Shown here: one piece after another, positions 18,409 through 27,902 of the stretch | Layout: each line of letters begins with the position of its first letter | How positions within the stretch are numbered: the stretch's first letter is position 1 | DNA from: Massilia sp. KIM | Lineage (GTDB): Bacteria; Pseudomonadota; Gammaproteobacteria; Burkholderiales; Burkholderiaceae_D | NCBI RefSeq assembly: GCF_002007115.1 | Contig: NZ_MVAD01000001.1 | Location: 2,356,001-2,420,000 of the forward strand | Direction of reading: 5' to 3' | Length of the DNA: 64,000 nucleotides | The notes under the pieces: generated by a model | Told to the model about the DNA's origin: nothing | What the model saw: only the letters and a program-made list of their open reading frames with translations | The model's database searches: none | Program-made: the position numbers and the translations under genes

Positions 18409-19437
18409 CTAGACGAATACCGGTTCCGGCTCCAACCTTACCCCGTAGCGCTGTTCGACGTCGCGCTGGATCGCCTCGGCCAGGCGCACCACGTCCTCGC
18501 CGCGCGCCCCGCCCAGGTTGACCAGCACCAGCGCCTGCTTCGGATACACCCCGGCCGCGCCCATGCTGCGACCCTTCCAGCCGCACTGGTCGATCAGCCA
18601 GCCCGCCGCCAGCTTCTCGCTGCCGTCCGGCTGGGCATGGTGCACCAGGTTCGGATACGTCTCCAGCAGGCGCGCGCAGTGCTCGCGCGAGACCACCGGG
18701 TTCTTGAAGAAGCTCCCGGCGTTGCCGATCTCGGCCGGGTCGGGCAGCTTGCGGCGGCGGATCGCCTCCACCAGCGCGCCGACCTGGCGCGGGCTCGGCT
18801 GCTCCAGCCCGGCCTCGCGCGCGGCCTGGGCCAGCTCGGCGTAGCGCAGGTTCGGAGTCCAGTCCTTGGGCAGCGCGAAGGTCACGTCCAGCACCACCAG
18901 CTCACGCCCCTCCGGGTGCTTGAAAATGCTGTCGCGGTAGGCGAAACGGCAGTCGGCGGCGCTCAAGGTGCGCAGCTCGCCGCTGGCCATGTCGTAGGCG
19001 CTCAGGCTGTGGAACACGTCCTTGGTCTCGACCCCGTAGGCGCCCACGTTCTGGATCGGGGCCGCGCCCACCGTGCCCGGGATCAGGGACAAATTCTCCA
19101 GCCCGCCCAGGCCCTGCTCCAGCGTGTACTGCACGAAGCCGTGCCAGTTCTCGCCGGCCTGGGCGCGCACCAGCACCCTGCCGTCCTGTTCGCCCAGCAC
19201 CTCCCGCCCCTGCCCCGTCATGTGCAGCACCACGCCCTCGACGTCGCGCGTGAGCAGGAGATTGCTGCCGCCGCCCAGCACCAGGCGCGGCATGGCGGCA
19301 AGGAACGGATCGGCGCGCAGCAAATCGAGCTGCCGCGCGCCCGTCACCCGGATGTAATGACGCGCGCGCGCCGGAATGCGGAAGGTGTTGAGGGCGTCGA
19401 GCGGCTGGTCGTGGAGGAGAGGCAGGTCTGGATGCAT
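18409..19437 (-). CDS. murB: UDP-N-acetylenolpyruvoylglucosamine reductase
   Basis: The 342-residue FAD enzyme makes UDP-MurNAc in peptidoglycan synthesis. N-terminal NTFRIPARARHYIRV and LVLGGGSNLLLTRDVEG form the FAD site, and GLENLSLIPGTVGAAPIQNVGAYG is the family signature. GNAGSFFKNPVVS carries the catalytic Ser region and the protein ends in the E. coli-type (type I) C-terminal extension. I start at 19437 (MHPDLPLLHDQPLDALNTF), as the 16 extra residues from 19485 are not conserved. Confidence 0.96.
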   Translation of the reverse strand: MHPDLPLLHDQPLDALNTFRIPARARHYIRVTGARQLDLLRADPFLAAMPRLVLGGGSNLLLTRDVEGVVLHMTGQGREVLGEQDGRVLVRAQAGENWHGFVQYTLEQGLGGLENLSLIPGTVGAAPIQNVGAYGVETKDVFHSLSAYDMASGELRTLSAADCRFAYRDSIFKHPEGRELVVLDVTFALPKDWTPNLRYAELAQAAREAGLEQPSPRQVGALVEAIRRRKLPDPAEIGNAGSFFKNPVVSREHCARLLETYPNLVHHAQPDGSEKLAAGWLIDQCGWKGRSMGAAGVYPKQALVLVNLGGARGEDVVRLAEAIQRDVEQRYGVRLEPEPVFV

Positions 19438-19590
19438 GGCGGAATGGTGTTTTTTCGCCTCATTATAGTGGCACAAGAACCGCACAAGCCGCCTTACCTT
19501 GCCTGACTGGCAAATCGGCTCGCCGCTGAGCAGGGTTGTCGGCTAAAATAGAGGGATTCGTCTAATTGCATTACAGAAAAAGGAACAGCC

Positions 19591-20076
19591 ATGCCATCGT
19601 TTGATGTGGTCTGCGAAGCAGACATGGTCGAAGTCAAGAACGCCGTCGAACAGTCGAACAAGGAGATCACCACCCGCTTCGACTTCAAGGGCAGCTCGGC
19701 CAAGGTCGAGCAGAAGGAACGCGAACTGACCCTGTTCGCCGACTCCGACTTCCAGCTCGGCCAGGTGCGCGACGTGCTCATCAACAAAATGTCCAAGCGC
19801 AAGGTCGACGTGCGCTTCCTGGACGAAGGCAAGGTCGAGAAGATCGGCGGCGACAAGGTCAAGCAGGTCATCAAGGTGCGCAACGGCATCGAGACCGAGG
19901 ACGCCAAGAAGATCACCAAGGTCATCAAGGAAAGCAAGATGAAGGTCCAGGCCAGCATTCAGGGCGAGTCGGTGCGCGTCACCGGCGCCAAGCGCGACGA
20001 CCTGCAGGCCGCCATGGCCCTGCTGCGCAAGGACGTGCAGGAACTGCCGCTGGCGTTCAACAACTTCCGCGACTGA
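19591..20076 (+). CDS. YajQ family nucleotide-binding protein
   Basis: The 161-residue protein matches YajQ/DUF520 from end to end: [20 protein letters not shown], then [11 protein letters not shown], and the final LAFNNFRD. Members bind nucleotides, and one Xanthomonas homologue binds cyclic di-GMP and affects a transcription factor. That role fits the many cyclic di-GMP genes here but is inferred. AAAGGAACAG precedes the ATG. It is divergent from murB. Confidence 0.95.
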   Translation: MPSFDVVCEADMVEVKNAVEQSNKEITTRFDFKGSSAKVEQKERELTLFADSDFQLGQVRDVLINKMSKRKVDVRFLDEGKVEKIGGDKVKQVIKVRNGIETEDAKKITKVIKESKMKVQASIQGESVRVTGAKRDDLQAAMALLRKDVQELPLAFNNFRD

Positions 20077-20247
20077 GTCGCCCACGCCGGTTGGCGCCGG
20101 CTAGACGCCGTCTGTACGGGACAATATCCCGTGGCGACTCGCGCCATGCGGCTTTTCGCTGGGGTAGAATGGAGGGCGTGTGCACACGTCTTTCTACCCT
20201 GTGCCCGACGCGGTACCCCGTAGAGATCAGGTAGTCTAAGGATAGCA

Positions 20248-21516
20248 ATGAAACGTGTAGATGATTTCCGCTTACGACTGGGCAACAAGGAATACGTGCC
20301 CATCATGATCGGCGGAATGGGCGTGGATATCTCGACGTCCGAACTGGCGCTGGAAGCGGCGCGCCTTGGTGGCATCGGCCATATTTCCGACGCCATGGTG
20401 CAGGACGTGTCCGACCGCAAGTTCGACACCACCTTCGTCAAAGACAAGACGAAGCTCTACAAGTTCAACATCAACAACATGAACAAGGCGGTGGTGCAGT
20501 TCGACCTCGACCGCCTGGCCGAGGCGACCCGCCTCCACGTCGGCGCCACCATGGAAGCGAAGAAGGGCGACGGCCTGGTCTTCGTGAACTGCATGGAAAA
20601 GCTGACCATGAACGCGCCCAAGGAAACCCTGCGCGTGCGCCTGGCTTCGGCGCTCGACGCCGGCATCGACGGCATCACCCTGTCGGCCGGCCTGCACCTG
20701 GGCTCCTTCGAGCTGATCAAGGACCACCCGCGCTTCCGCGACGCCAAGCTGGGCATCATCGTGTCCTCCGTGCGCGCGCTGCAGCTCTTCCTGCGCAAGG
20801 TCTCGCGCCTGGATCGCCTGCCCGACTACATCATCGTCGAGGGCCCGCTGGCCGGCGGCCACCTGGGCTTCGGCATCGATGACTGGAAGCAGTACGACCT
20901 GCACACCATCATGGACGAGATCCATGCCTTCATGCGCGCCGAGCAGCTCGACATCCCGATCATCGCGGCCGGCGGCGTGTTCACCGGCAGCGACGCCGCG
21001 GGCTTCCTCGAAAAGGGCGCGGGCGGCGTGCAGGTGGCGACCCGCTTCACCGTCACCCACGAATGCGGCCTGCCGGACAACGTCAAGCAGGAATACTTCC
21101 GCGCCAGCGAAGAAGACATTGAGGTCAACGGCCTGTCGCCGACCGGCTATCCGATGCGCATGCTCAAGAACACCCCGGCGATCGGCTCGGGCATCCGTCC
21201 GGGCTGCGAATCCTACGGCTACCTGCTCGACGCCACCGGCAACTGCGCCTACATCAACTCCTACAACCGCGAAGTGCAGGCCAATCCGGACTCGAAGCAC
21301 ATCGTGGTGATGGACAAGACCTGCCTGTGCACCCACATGCGCAACTTCAACTGCTGGACCTGCGGGCACTATACCTATCGCCTGAAGGACACCACGCACC
21401 GCCTGGCGGACGGCAACTACCAGATCCTGTCGGCGGAGCACGTGTTCAAGGATTACCAGTTCAGCGTCAACAACGAAATCGCGCTGCCGCCCAAGCAGGA
21501 CATCGTCGCGGCCTGA
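20248..21516 (+). CDS. Nitronate-monooxygenase-like FMN protein with C-terminal cysteine motif
   Basis: The 422-residue protein has the TIM-barrel of 2-nitropropane dioxygenase/nitronate monooxygenase and FabK-like enzymes. Features are PIMIGGMGVDIS near the N-terminus, DYIIVEGPLAGGHLGFG for the phosphate of FMN, and PIIAAGGVFTGSDAAGFLEKGAGGVQVATRF. The C-terminal 120 residues are longer than in ordinary members and contain C359-x-C361 and C369-x-x-C372 in CLCTHMRNFNCWTCG, plus other cysteines, suggesting a bound metal or iron-sulfur cluster. The substrate is therefore uncertain. AAGGA precedes the ATG. It lies alone, 171 bp after yajQ. Confidence 0.85.
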   Translation: MKRVDDFRLRLGNKEYVPIMIGGMGVDISTSELALEAARLGGIGHISDAMVQDVSDRKFDTTFVKDKTKLYKFNINNMNKAVVQFDLDRLAEATRLHVGATMEAKKGDGLVFVNCMEKLTMNAPKETLRVRLASALDAGIDGITLSAGLHLGSFELIKDHPRFRDAKLGIIVSSVRALQLFLRKVSRLDRLPDYIIVEGPLAGGHLGFGIDDWKQYDLHTIMDEIHAFMRAEQLDIPIIAAGGVFTGSDAAGFLEKGAGGVQVATRFTVTHECGLPDNVKQEYFRASEEDIEVNGLSPTGYPMRMLKNTPAIGSGIRPGCESYGYLLDATGNCAYINSYNREVQANPDSKHIVVMDKTCLCTHMRNFNCWTCGHYTYRLKDTTHRLADGNYQILSAEHVFKDYQFSVNNEIALPPKQDIVAA

Positions 21517-21682
21517 TCGCCCCCTGCCCTCGCCCCGCCACGGCGGGGCGACGGGCCCAGCATAGCCACCATCCCACGTGCAGCCGCCGCGTCCAGTTCG
21601 ACGCGGCCGCTGGCCCTCTCTCTCCTTCTGCGCTACTATTTCGGCATCCCCCGCCGACACCGCCCAGATCACGGAGACGCCC

Positions 21683-21979
21683 ATGACCCCGAAGCTCGCC
21701 CACCCCCAGCGCCCCATCGGCGCCGACCTCCTGCGCGTGGCCCTGGTCACCGCCTGCCTGCTGCTGTTGCCCCTGGTGGCCATGCAGTTCACGCGCGAGA
21801 TGAACTGGGGCCCCGGCGACTTCCTGGCCGCCGGCCTGCTGCTGGGCGGCGCCGGGTCCGCCTGGGTCCTGCTGTCGCGCCTGGTCCGCGCGCCGCGCCA
21901 GCGCAAGCTGCTCGGCGCCGCGCTGCTCGGCGCCCTGCTCCTGACCTGGGCCGAGCTCGCCGTCGGCATCCTCCACTAG
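21683..21979 (+). CDS. Small three-helix membrane protein
   Basis: The 98-residue product has hydrophobic segments at about 16-35, 47-65 and 75-95, consistent with three membrane helices. I do not recognise the family. The ATG at 21683 follows GGAGACGCC; the open frame extends further upstream to 21578, but that part is not hydrophobic and lacks a ribosome site. It precedes the GGDEF-EAL gene by about 100 bp on the same strand. Confidence 0.72.
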   Translation: MTPKLAHPQRPIGADLLRVALVTACLLLLPLVAMQFTREMNWGPGDFLAAGLLLGGAGSAWVLLSRLVRAPRQRKLLGAALLGALLLTWAELAVGILH

Positions 21980-22076
21980 TGCAGACTGCGGCAGTGCGCC
22001 GCACGCCCGCGCAACGCGGCCCTGTCAAAACCGGTGTAAGCTGGCCTCTCCACGCCCTCCGTGCGAGAGGTGACAC

Positions 22077-24440
22077 ATGCCGAGCCTCGATGTCTCCGAG
22101 CAGGTCAGCTTCCTTACCGACGACGCGGGCCGCGTCAGCGCCTGGAATCCCGCCTGCGAAGCCCTGTTCGGGATCAACGCGGACGAGGCCGTCGGCCAGC
22201 CGCTGACGCGCCTGCTGGCCGGCGGCAGCCCCGGCTGGGGCCAGCTCGCCGCCAGCCATGGCGGCGAGGTCCTGCTGCACACGGGCGGCGGCGGACGGCG
22301 CTGGGCCGTCCTGCGGCTCACCGGCCTGTACGCCGGCAGCGCCGCGCCGCGCGCCTGGGTCGCCAGCGCGCTGCCGGCTCCGGTCGCCCTCACCGAAGAA
22401 AGCGAAAGAATCGGCCTGACGCCGCTCGCGAGCGTGGTCGAACTGCTGCCGGGCACCTTCTACGCCATCAACCGCGACGGCCGGCTGGTGCTGTGGAACC
22501 ATAATCTCGAGCGCCTGTGCGAGATGATGCCCAACGAAGTCGCCGCTACCCAGGTCCTCGACATGTTCGAGCTGCGTGACCGCTCGCGCGCCGCCGAGAA
22601 CATCCGGCGTGTGTTCGACGAGGGCCACGAGGTGTCGATGGAGGCCGACTACGTCTCGCGCAGCGGGCGCCTGACGCCCATGCTGCTGGGCGGGGCGCGC
22701 ATCTCCTGCGGCGGGCGCGACTACCTGTTCGGCATGGGCATCGACATCTCGAAGCGGCGCGACCGCGAGCGCCGCATGCGCCTCTACGAGCGCGCCCTGC
22801 ACGCGGCCAGCAACGGCATCGTGATCACCGGCTGCATCGGCGCGGAACACCCGATCGAATACGTCAATCCGGCCTACGAGCGCATCACCGGCTACCGCCT
22901 CGACGAGATCAAGGGCCGCGACTCGCGCTTCATGGCCGCGCCCGGCCTCGACATGGACGAGCGCGCCCAGATCGGGCTGGCGCTGAAGGAACTGCGTTCC
23001 GTGAAAGTGGTGCTGCGCAACCAGCGCAAGAACGGCGAGCTGTTCTGGAACGACCTGAGCATCACGCCGGTGCACAATGAGCACGGCGAGGTGGCCCATT
23101 TCATCGGCATCATCAACGACGTGACCGCCGCCCGGCAGCGCACCCAGCACCTGGAACACGAAGTCAACCACGACGCCCTGACCGGCCTGGCCAACCGCAA
23201 CCTGCTGTGGGACCGCCTCGGCCACGCCCTGCACCTGGCCCAGCGCCACCAGACCATGGTGGCGGTGGTGCTGGTCGACCTGGACAAGTTCAAGGCCATC
23301 AACGACGGCTTCGGCCATGACGCCGGCGACGTGGTGCTCAAGGTGGTGGCGCGGCGCCTGCTATCGGCGGTGCGCGACAGCGACACGGTGGCGCGCCTGT
23401 CGGGCGACGAATTCGTGCTGGTGCTGGTGGACCAGCCTTCGCTGCGCTTCACCCTGCGCATGGTCGAACGCCTGCGGCGCGCGCTGGTGATGCCGGTTTC
23501 CTTCAGCGGCAACGAGATCCCGGTCGGCGCCAGCCTGGGCGTGGCCGGCTTCCCGGCCGACGGCCACACCCCCGCCGAACTGGTGCGCGCCGCCGACATG
23601 GCCATGTACCAGGCCAAGCACCATGGCGGCGGGGTGCACTTCTACTCCAGCGAGATGAGCCTGGCGAGCCAGGCGCGCGCGGCCCTGGCCGACAGCATGC
23701 GCGAGGCGCTCGATCGCGAGGAACTGTTCCTGCTGTTCCAGCCGCGCATGGACGCCCGCAACGGCAAGGTGCGCGGCTTCGAGGCCCTGCTGCGCTGGCG
23801 CCACCCGGCGCACGGCGTGATGCTGCCCGCCAGCTTCCTGGGCGAGGCCGAGGAAAGCGGGCGCATCGTCGAGATCGGCAACTGGGTGCTGGACCGCGCC
23901 GGCGCCTTCGGGCGCCAGTTGCGCGACGCCGGCTTCCCCGGCTTGCCGGTGGCGGTCAACGTCTCGCACCGCGAATACAGCCGCCCCGGCTTCATCGCGG
24001 GCATCGCCGCCTGCATGGAGCGCCACGGCCTGCCGGCGGGCAGCCTGGAGATCGAGATCCCCGAGGCCGACCTGATCCGCAACCCGGGCATCGGACGCGA
24101 GCTGGCGAGCCGCCTGCGCGAGGTCGGGGCACTGCTCTCGGTGGACGAGTTCGGGCGCGGCCTGTCCGACATCTCCTTCCTGCAGCAGCTCTCGGTGCGG
24201 CAGGTGAAGCTGGCCAAGGCCGCGGTGCACGGGATCGGGGGCGATGCCGGGGCTTCGCTGGCCAAGACCCTGATCGACATCGGGCACAACCTGGAGATGA
24301 AGGTGGTGGGGGAAGCGGTCGAGACCGAGGCCCAGGTGGCCTTCCTGAGGGCGAACGGGTGCGATCAGTTGCAGGGCATGTGGTTCAGCGAGCCGCTGGC
24401 GCCGGAGGCGGCGCAGCAGATGCTGGCGCAAAGGGCCTGA
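22077..24440 (+). CDS. PAS-GGDEF-EAL protein with a degenerate EAL site
   Basis: The 787-residue soluble protein has two or three PAS domains (about 1-95, 118-230 and 240-355, the last with the PAC-like GIINDVTAARQR), a GGDEF domain (about 365-530) and an EAL domain (about 540-785). The cyclase motif is S442-GDEF, a tolerated variant. In the EAL domain the E569-A-L motif and the Asn of NVSHREY are present. However, the metal-binding DDFGTG is V689-D-E-F-G-R-G, and the usual KID is KLA. Loss of the first Asp suggests weak or absent phosphodiesterase activity, so it may be a cyclase, a sensor or a binding protein. GAGAGG precedes the ATG. Confidence 0.9.
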   Translation: MPSLDVSEQVSFLTDDAGRVSAWNPACEALFGINADEAVGQPLTRLLAGGSPGWGQLAASHGGEVLLHTGGGGRRWAVLRLTGLYAGSAAPRAWVASALPAPVALTEESERIGLTPLASVVELLPGTFYAINRDGRLVLWNHNLERLCEMMPNEVAATQVLDMFELRDRSRAAENIRRVFDEGHEVSMEADYVSRSGRLTPMLLGGARISCGGRDYLFGMGIDISKRRDRERRMRLYERALHAASNGIVITGCIGAEHPIEYVNPAYERITGYRLDEIKGRDSRFMAAPGLDMDERAQIGLALKELRSVKVVLRNQRKNGELFWNDLSITPVHNEHGEVAHFIGIINDVTAARQRTQHLEHEVNHDALTGLANRNLLWDRLGHALHLAQRHQTMVAVVLVDLDKFKAINDGFGHDAGDVVLKVVARRLLSAVRDSDTVARLSGDEFVLVLVDQPSLRFTLRMVERLRRALVMPVSFSGNEIPVGASLGVAGFPADGHTPAELVRAADMAMYQAKHHGGGVHFYSSEMSLASQARAALADSMREALDREELFLLFQPRMDARNGKVRGFEALLRWRHPAHGVMLPASFLGEAEESGRIVEIGNWVLDRAGAFGRQLRDAGFPGLPVAVNVSHREYSRPGFIAGIAACMERHGLPAGSLEIEIPEADLIRNPGIGRELASRLREVGALLSVDEFGRGLSDISFLQQLSVRQVKLAKAAVHGIGGDAGASLAKTLIDIGHNLEMKVVGEAVETEAQVAFLRANGCDQLQGMWFSEPLAPEAAQQMLAQRA

Positions 24441-24527
24441 GCCTTCCCGCTGCGGTGCGGTGCGGGCCGGGGGCCGGGACCCGCGGACCGCGGACCGCGG
24501 CAAGGCCGGTCGCGCCTGCCGCGTTTC

Positions 24528-25466
24528 TCAGCCTTCGCTGGTGATCCTCTGGATCAGGGCGCCCAGCACCTCGTCCGCCATCTCGTTCGACACCTGGCAG
24601 GTGCCCGCGTTCTCGTGTCCGCCTCCGCCGTATTCCAGCATCAGCGCCCCGATATTGGTCCTGGAGCTGCGGTTCAGGATCGACTTGCCGGTCGCGAACA
24701 CCGTGTTCTGCTGCTTCACGCCCCACAGCACGTGGATCGAGATGTTCGTCTCCGGGAACAGCGCATAGATGATGAAGCGGTTGCCCGCATAGATCACCTC
24801 TTCGTCGCGCAGGTCCAGCACGACCAGGTTGCCATGCACCCGTGCGCAGCGGCGGATCTGTTCCTTGCACAGCTCGCTATGCTCGAAGTACAGCGCGGTC
24901 CGCTCGCGCACGTCCGGCAAGGCCATGATCTCGGGGATCGTGTGGGTGGCGCAGTGGTCGATCAGCGCCATCATGAGCTGGTAGTTCGAAATGCGGAAGT
25001 TGTGGAAGCGTCCCAGCCCGGTACGGGCGTCCATCAGGAAGTTGAGCAGGTTCCAGCCCTGCGGGTCGAGCACTTCCGCGCGCGAGAAGCGCGCCGCGTC
25101 GCCCTTGTCGACCGCCTCCATCATGTCGGCCCAGGCGGGCGGGAAGCTGGCCGCGCCGCCGTAGTGGTCGTACACCACCCGCGCCGCCGAGGGCGCCTCG
25201 GGGTGGATGATGTGGTTGTCGCGCCGGCCGCTGTTGCGCAGGGTCTCGGACAGGTGGTGGTCGAACACCAGGTGGGCCGCCGCCACGTAAGGCAGGTTGG
25301 TCGTGATGTCGCGCCCCGTGATGGCGATCTTGCCGTCTTGCATATCCTTGGGGTGGACGAACAGGATGTCGTCGATCAGGTCGAGATGCTTGAGCAGGAC
25401 CGCGCACACCAGGCCGTCGAAGTCGCTGCGGGTAACGAGGCGGAATTTTCCAGGAACTGCGGACAT
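24528..25466 (-). CDS. DHH/DHHA1 family phosphoesterase
   Basis: The 312-residue protein carries the DHH phosphoesterase features: TRSDFDGLVCA near the N-terminus, VFDHHLSE as the DHH motif, VDKGDAAR, and YGGGGHENAGTC in the DHHA1 domain. Relatives include nanoRNases/pAp phosphatases and exopolyphosphatase-like proteins. The exact substrate is not clear. I use the ATG at 25466 with AAGGG seven bases upstream; a GTG two codons earlier is possible. It is divergent from the LytS-type kinase gene across a 342-bp spacer that shows no repeat and no convincing promoter hexamers. Confidence 0.88.
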   Translation of the reverse strand: MSAVPGKFRLVTRSDFDGLVCAVLLKHLDLIDDILFVHPKDMQDGKIAITGRDITTNLPYVAAAHLVFDHHLSETLRNSGRRDNHIIHPEAPSAARVVYDHYGGAASFPPAWADMMEAVDKGDAARFSRAEVLDPQGWNLLNFLMDARTGLGRFHNFRISNYQLMMALIDHCATHTIPEIMALPDVRERTALYFEHSELCKEQIRRCARVHGNLVVLDLRDEEVIYAGNRFIIYALFPETNISIHVLWGVKQQNTVFATGKSILNRSSRTNIGALMLEYGGGGHENAGTCQVSNEMADEVLGALIQRITSEG

Positions 25467-25808
25467 CGGCACACCCTTTCATCATCGGTGGAAGACTGGG
25501 TCCGGCACTGTCGGCCGGAACCGCGTGGACGGGCGGAATCATCATACCTTGCAATGTTTCCAAAAGGTAGCTATTGAGCCAACTCATTCCGCCGGGGTTG
25601 CGCCGTCCATTCCCCGATTCCTGCAGACTGTCGCAGGAGTGTGGCGGACAGGGCGGCCTGGGGGTAAAGTTGCAACATCCCAACAGTCGGATTGGCGAGG
25701 AAAGGGCTTTTCCTAATGCCAACAGTGCGCCAGGCGCTACACTCATCCTTTGGCGGTCGCCGCGAGGCGCCAAGTGCGGGACGCACAGTAAGAGAAAACG
25801 ACCACGAT

Positions 25809-27068
25809 ATGCAATCACGCAGCACCAACCAGCATCCATTTTCGAGCATCCTGACCTGGCTGTACCGCTGCTTCGACGCCGTGGCCACCTGGGTCACGCA
25901 GTTGTCGTGGTGGAAATTCTTCCTGTTCGCCGCCCTGACCCTGACCGCCGGCGGCATCCTGCAGGAAGAATTGTTCAACCGCCCGGCCGCGGAGGAGATC
26001 GCGCGCGCCGAACGCGACGCCGGCCGCCGCAGCGACGCCAGCATCATGATCGACGAGAGCGGCATCCACTTCAATCCGCGCAAGTCGCGTCCCGGCGCCG
26101 CGCCGGAAGCGCCGGCCGCCCCGCAAGCGCCGGAGGCGCCCGCATCCCCGGAATCGCCGGTGTCTCCCCCGTCGCCGCCCTCGCCCACCCAGGCCGGCGT
26201 GCATCCGAACGGCGATTCGGTCCACATCGAGCTGCCGCCGCAGATCGGCGAAGAGCTCTCCAACGCGATCGAGGCCGCGGTCGAGGACGCGGCCGAGCAG
26301 AAGGTGTCGCGCTACCACAAGCAGGCCTCGACCTGGTTCATGAATTTCGTCCTGCTGCTGGTGCTGGCCCTGTTCGGCACCAAGGCCCTGGTCGGCGGCA
26401 AGAAGCGCGCCGAGGCCCAGTCCCAGGTCGCCAATGCCGCCGCCGAGCGCGAGGCGATGCAGCGCCAGCTGTCCGAGACCAAGATGCAGATGATGCAGGC
26501 CCAGGTCGAGCCCCACTTCCTGTTCAACACCCTGGCCTCGGTCGAGCACCTGATCACGGTCGACCCGCCGCGCGCCTCGGCCATGCAGCGCAGCCTGATC
26601 CAGTACCTGCGCGCCGTGCTGCCGCAGATGCGCGACAACGCCGTGGTCACCGGGCTGGGACGCGAAGTCGACATGGTCAAGGCCTACCTCAACCTGCTCA
26701 AGATGCGCATGGAGGAACGCCTCACGGTCGACCTCCAGATCCCCGAGGGCCTGCGCAGCGCCGCCTTCCCGCCCATGATGCTGCAGTCGATGGTGGAGAA
26801 CGCCATCAAGCACGGCCTCGAGTGCAAGCCCGAGGGCGGCACCCTCAAGATTGTCGCCGACGTGGTGGACAGCAAGCTGCGCGTGACGGTGACCGACGAC
26901 GGGGTCGGCTTCGGCGTGGTGCCCAGCGACGGCACCGGCCTGGGCCTGGCGACCATCCGCGAGCGCCTCAAGCTGCTGCACGGCGACGCCGCCAGCCTGC
27001 ACATCGGCGCCAACAGCCCGAGCGGCGTGATCGCCACCATCGAGGTGCCCTACCAGCTGTCGAAGTAA
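25809..27068 (+). CDS. LytS/AlgZ-type membrane sensor histidine kinase
   Basis: The 419-residue protein has a membrane helix near residues 32-55, then about 120 residues including a long Pro/Ser/Ala run (SPESPVSPPSPPSP), a second helix near 180-198, and a cytoplasmic kinase. The phospho-acceptor region is QAQVEPHFLFNTLASVEHL, typical of the His_kinase (LytS/YehU) family, and the HATPase shows VENAIKHGLE and DDGVGFG. The extracytoplasmic segment probably senses an envelope signal, which cannot be deduced. The ATG at 25809 begins the protein; it precedes the LytTR regulator by 72 bp and the two form one system. Confidence 0.92.
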   Translation: MQSRSTNQHPFSSILTWLYRCFDAVATWVTQLSWWKFFLFAALTLTAGGILQEELFNRPAAEEIARAERDAGRRSDASIMIDESGIHFNPRKSRPGAAPEAPAAPQAPEAPASPESPVSPPSPPSPTQAGVHPNGDSVHIELPPQIGEELSNAIEAAVEDAAEQKVSRYHKQASTWFMNFVLLLVLALFGTKALVGGKKRAEAQSQVANAAAEREAMQRQLSETKMQMMQAQVEPHFLFNTLASVEHLITVDPPRASAMQRSLIQYLRAVLPQMRDNAVVTGLGREVDMVKAYLNLLKMRMEERLTVDLQIPEGLRSAAFPPMMLQSMVENAIKHGLECKPEGGTLKIVADVVDSKLRVTVTDDGVGFGVVPSDGTGLGLATIRERLKLLHGDAASLHIGANSPSGVIATIEVPYQLSK

Positions 27069-27140
27069 GGCCGGGGACGAGCTTGCCTGTCTCCCGGATT
27101 CGTTGAATAATTGTCACCCCAAGAGAGCGACGAGAAGACC

Positions 27141-27902
27141 ATGCCTACTGCGATTATTGCCGATGACGAAAGACTGATGCGCGACCAGCTGCGCATGCGC
27201 CTGTCCGAGGTGTGGCCGGACCTGCAGATCCTGGGGGAAGCCAAGAACGGCGAGGAGGCGGTGGAGCTGGTGGACCAGCTCAGGCCCGACCTGACCTTCC
27301 TCGACATCCGCATGCCCGGCAAGACCGGCATGGAAGCGGCGCGCGAGATCGGCGAGCGCAGCCAGATCGTGTTCGTCACCGCCTACGACCAGTACGCCGT
27401 GGAAGCCTTCGAGCGCGGCGCGATCGACTATGTGCTCAAGCCGACCGAGCCGGAGCGCCTGAAGATCACGGTGGAACGCCTCAAGGAACGTCTCGAGAAA
27501 CCGGGCGCGAGCGTGAACGACAGCGTGACCGCCATGCTGTCCCAGCTGGCCGAGAAGATCGCCGCGCCCAAGCCCAAGCACCTGCAATGGATCCAGGCCA
27601 GCATCGGCCAGGACCTGCGCATGATCCCCGTGGAGGACATCCTGTTCTTTCGCTCGGACGAGAAATACACCTGCGTGCAGACGGCCTCCTTCGAGGCCCT
27701 GATCCGCAAGCCGGTGCGCGACCTGGCCGAGGAGCTCGATCCTTCGCTGTTCTGGCAGATCCACCGGGCGACCCTGGTGAACGTGAATGCGATCGAAGGG
27801 GTGACGCGGGATATCCGCGGCCGGCATTTGGTCCAGATCAAAGGCCGGCCAGAGAAGTTGGAAGTCAGCCGGAGTTTCCTGCACCTGTTCAAGCAGATGT
27901 GA
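27141..27902 (+). CDS. LytTR-family response regulator (AlgR/LytR type)
   Basis: The 253-residue protein has a receiver domain (about 1-120) with DDE near the N-terminus, phosphorylatable Asp in LTFLDIRMPGKTG and KPTEPE at the end. A C-terminal LytTR DNA-binding domain (about 150-250) follows, with MIPVEDILFFRSDEKYTCVQT and FWQIHRATLVNVNAI. It should be phosphorylated by the kinase encoded just upstream and bind paired direct repeats; the target genes are not identifiable here. GAGAAG precedes the ATG at 27141. Confidence 0.94.
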   Translation: MPTAIIADDERLMRDQLRMRLSEVWPDLQILGEAKNGEEAVELVDQLRPDLTFLDIRMPGKTGMEAAREIGERSQIVFVTAYDQYAVEAFERGAIDYVLKPTEPERLKITVERLKERLEKPGASVNDSVTAMLSQLAEKIAAPKPKHLQWIQASIGQDLRMIPVEDILFFRSDEKYTCVQTASFEALIRKPVRDLAEELDPSLFWQIHRATLVNVNAIEGVTRDIRGRHLVQIKGRPEKLEVSRSFLHLFKQM

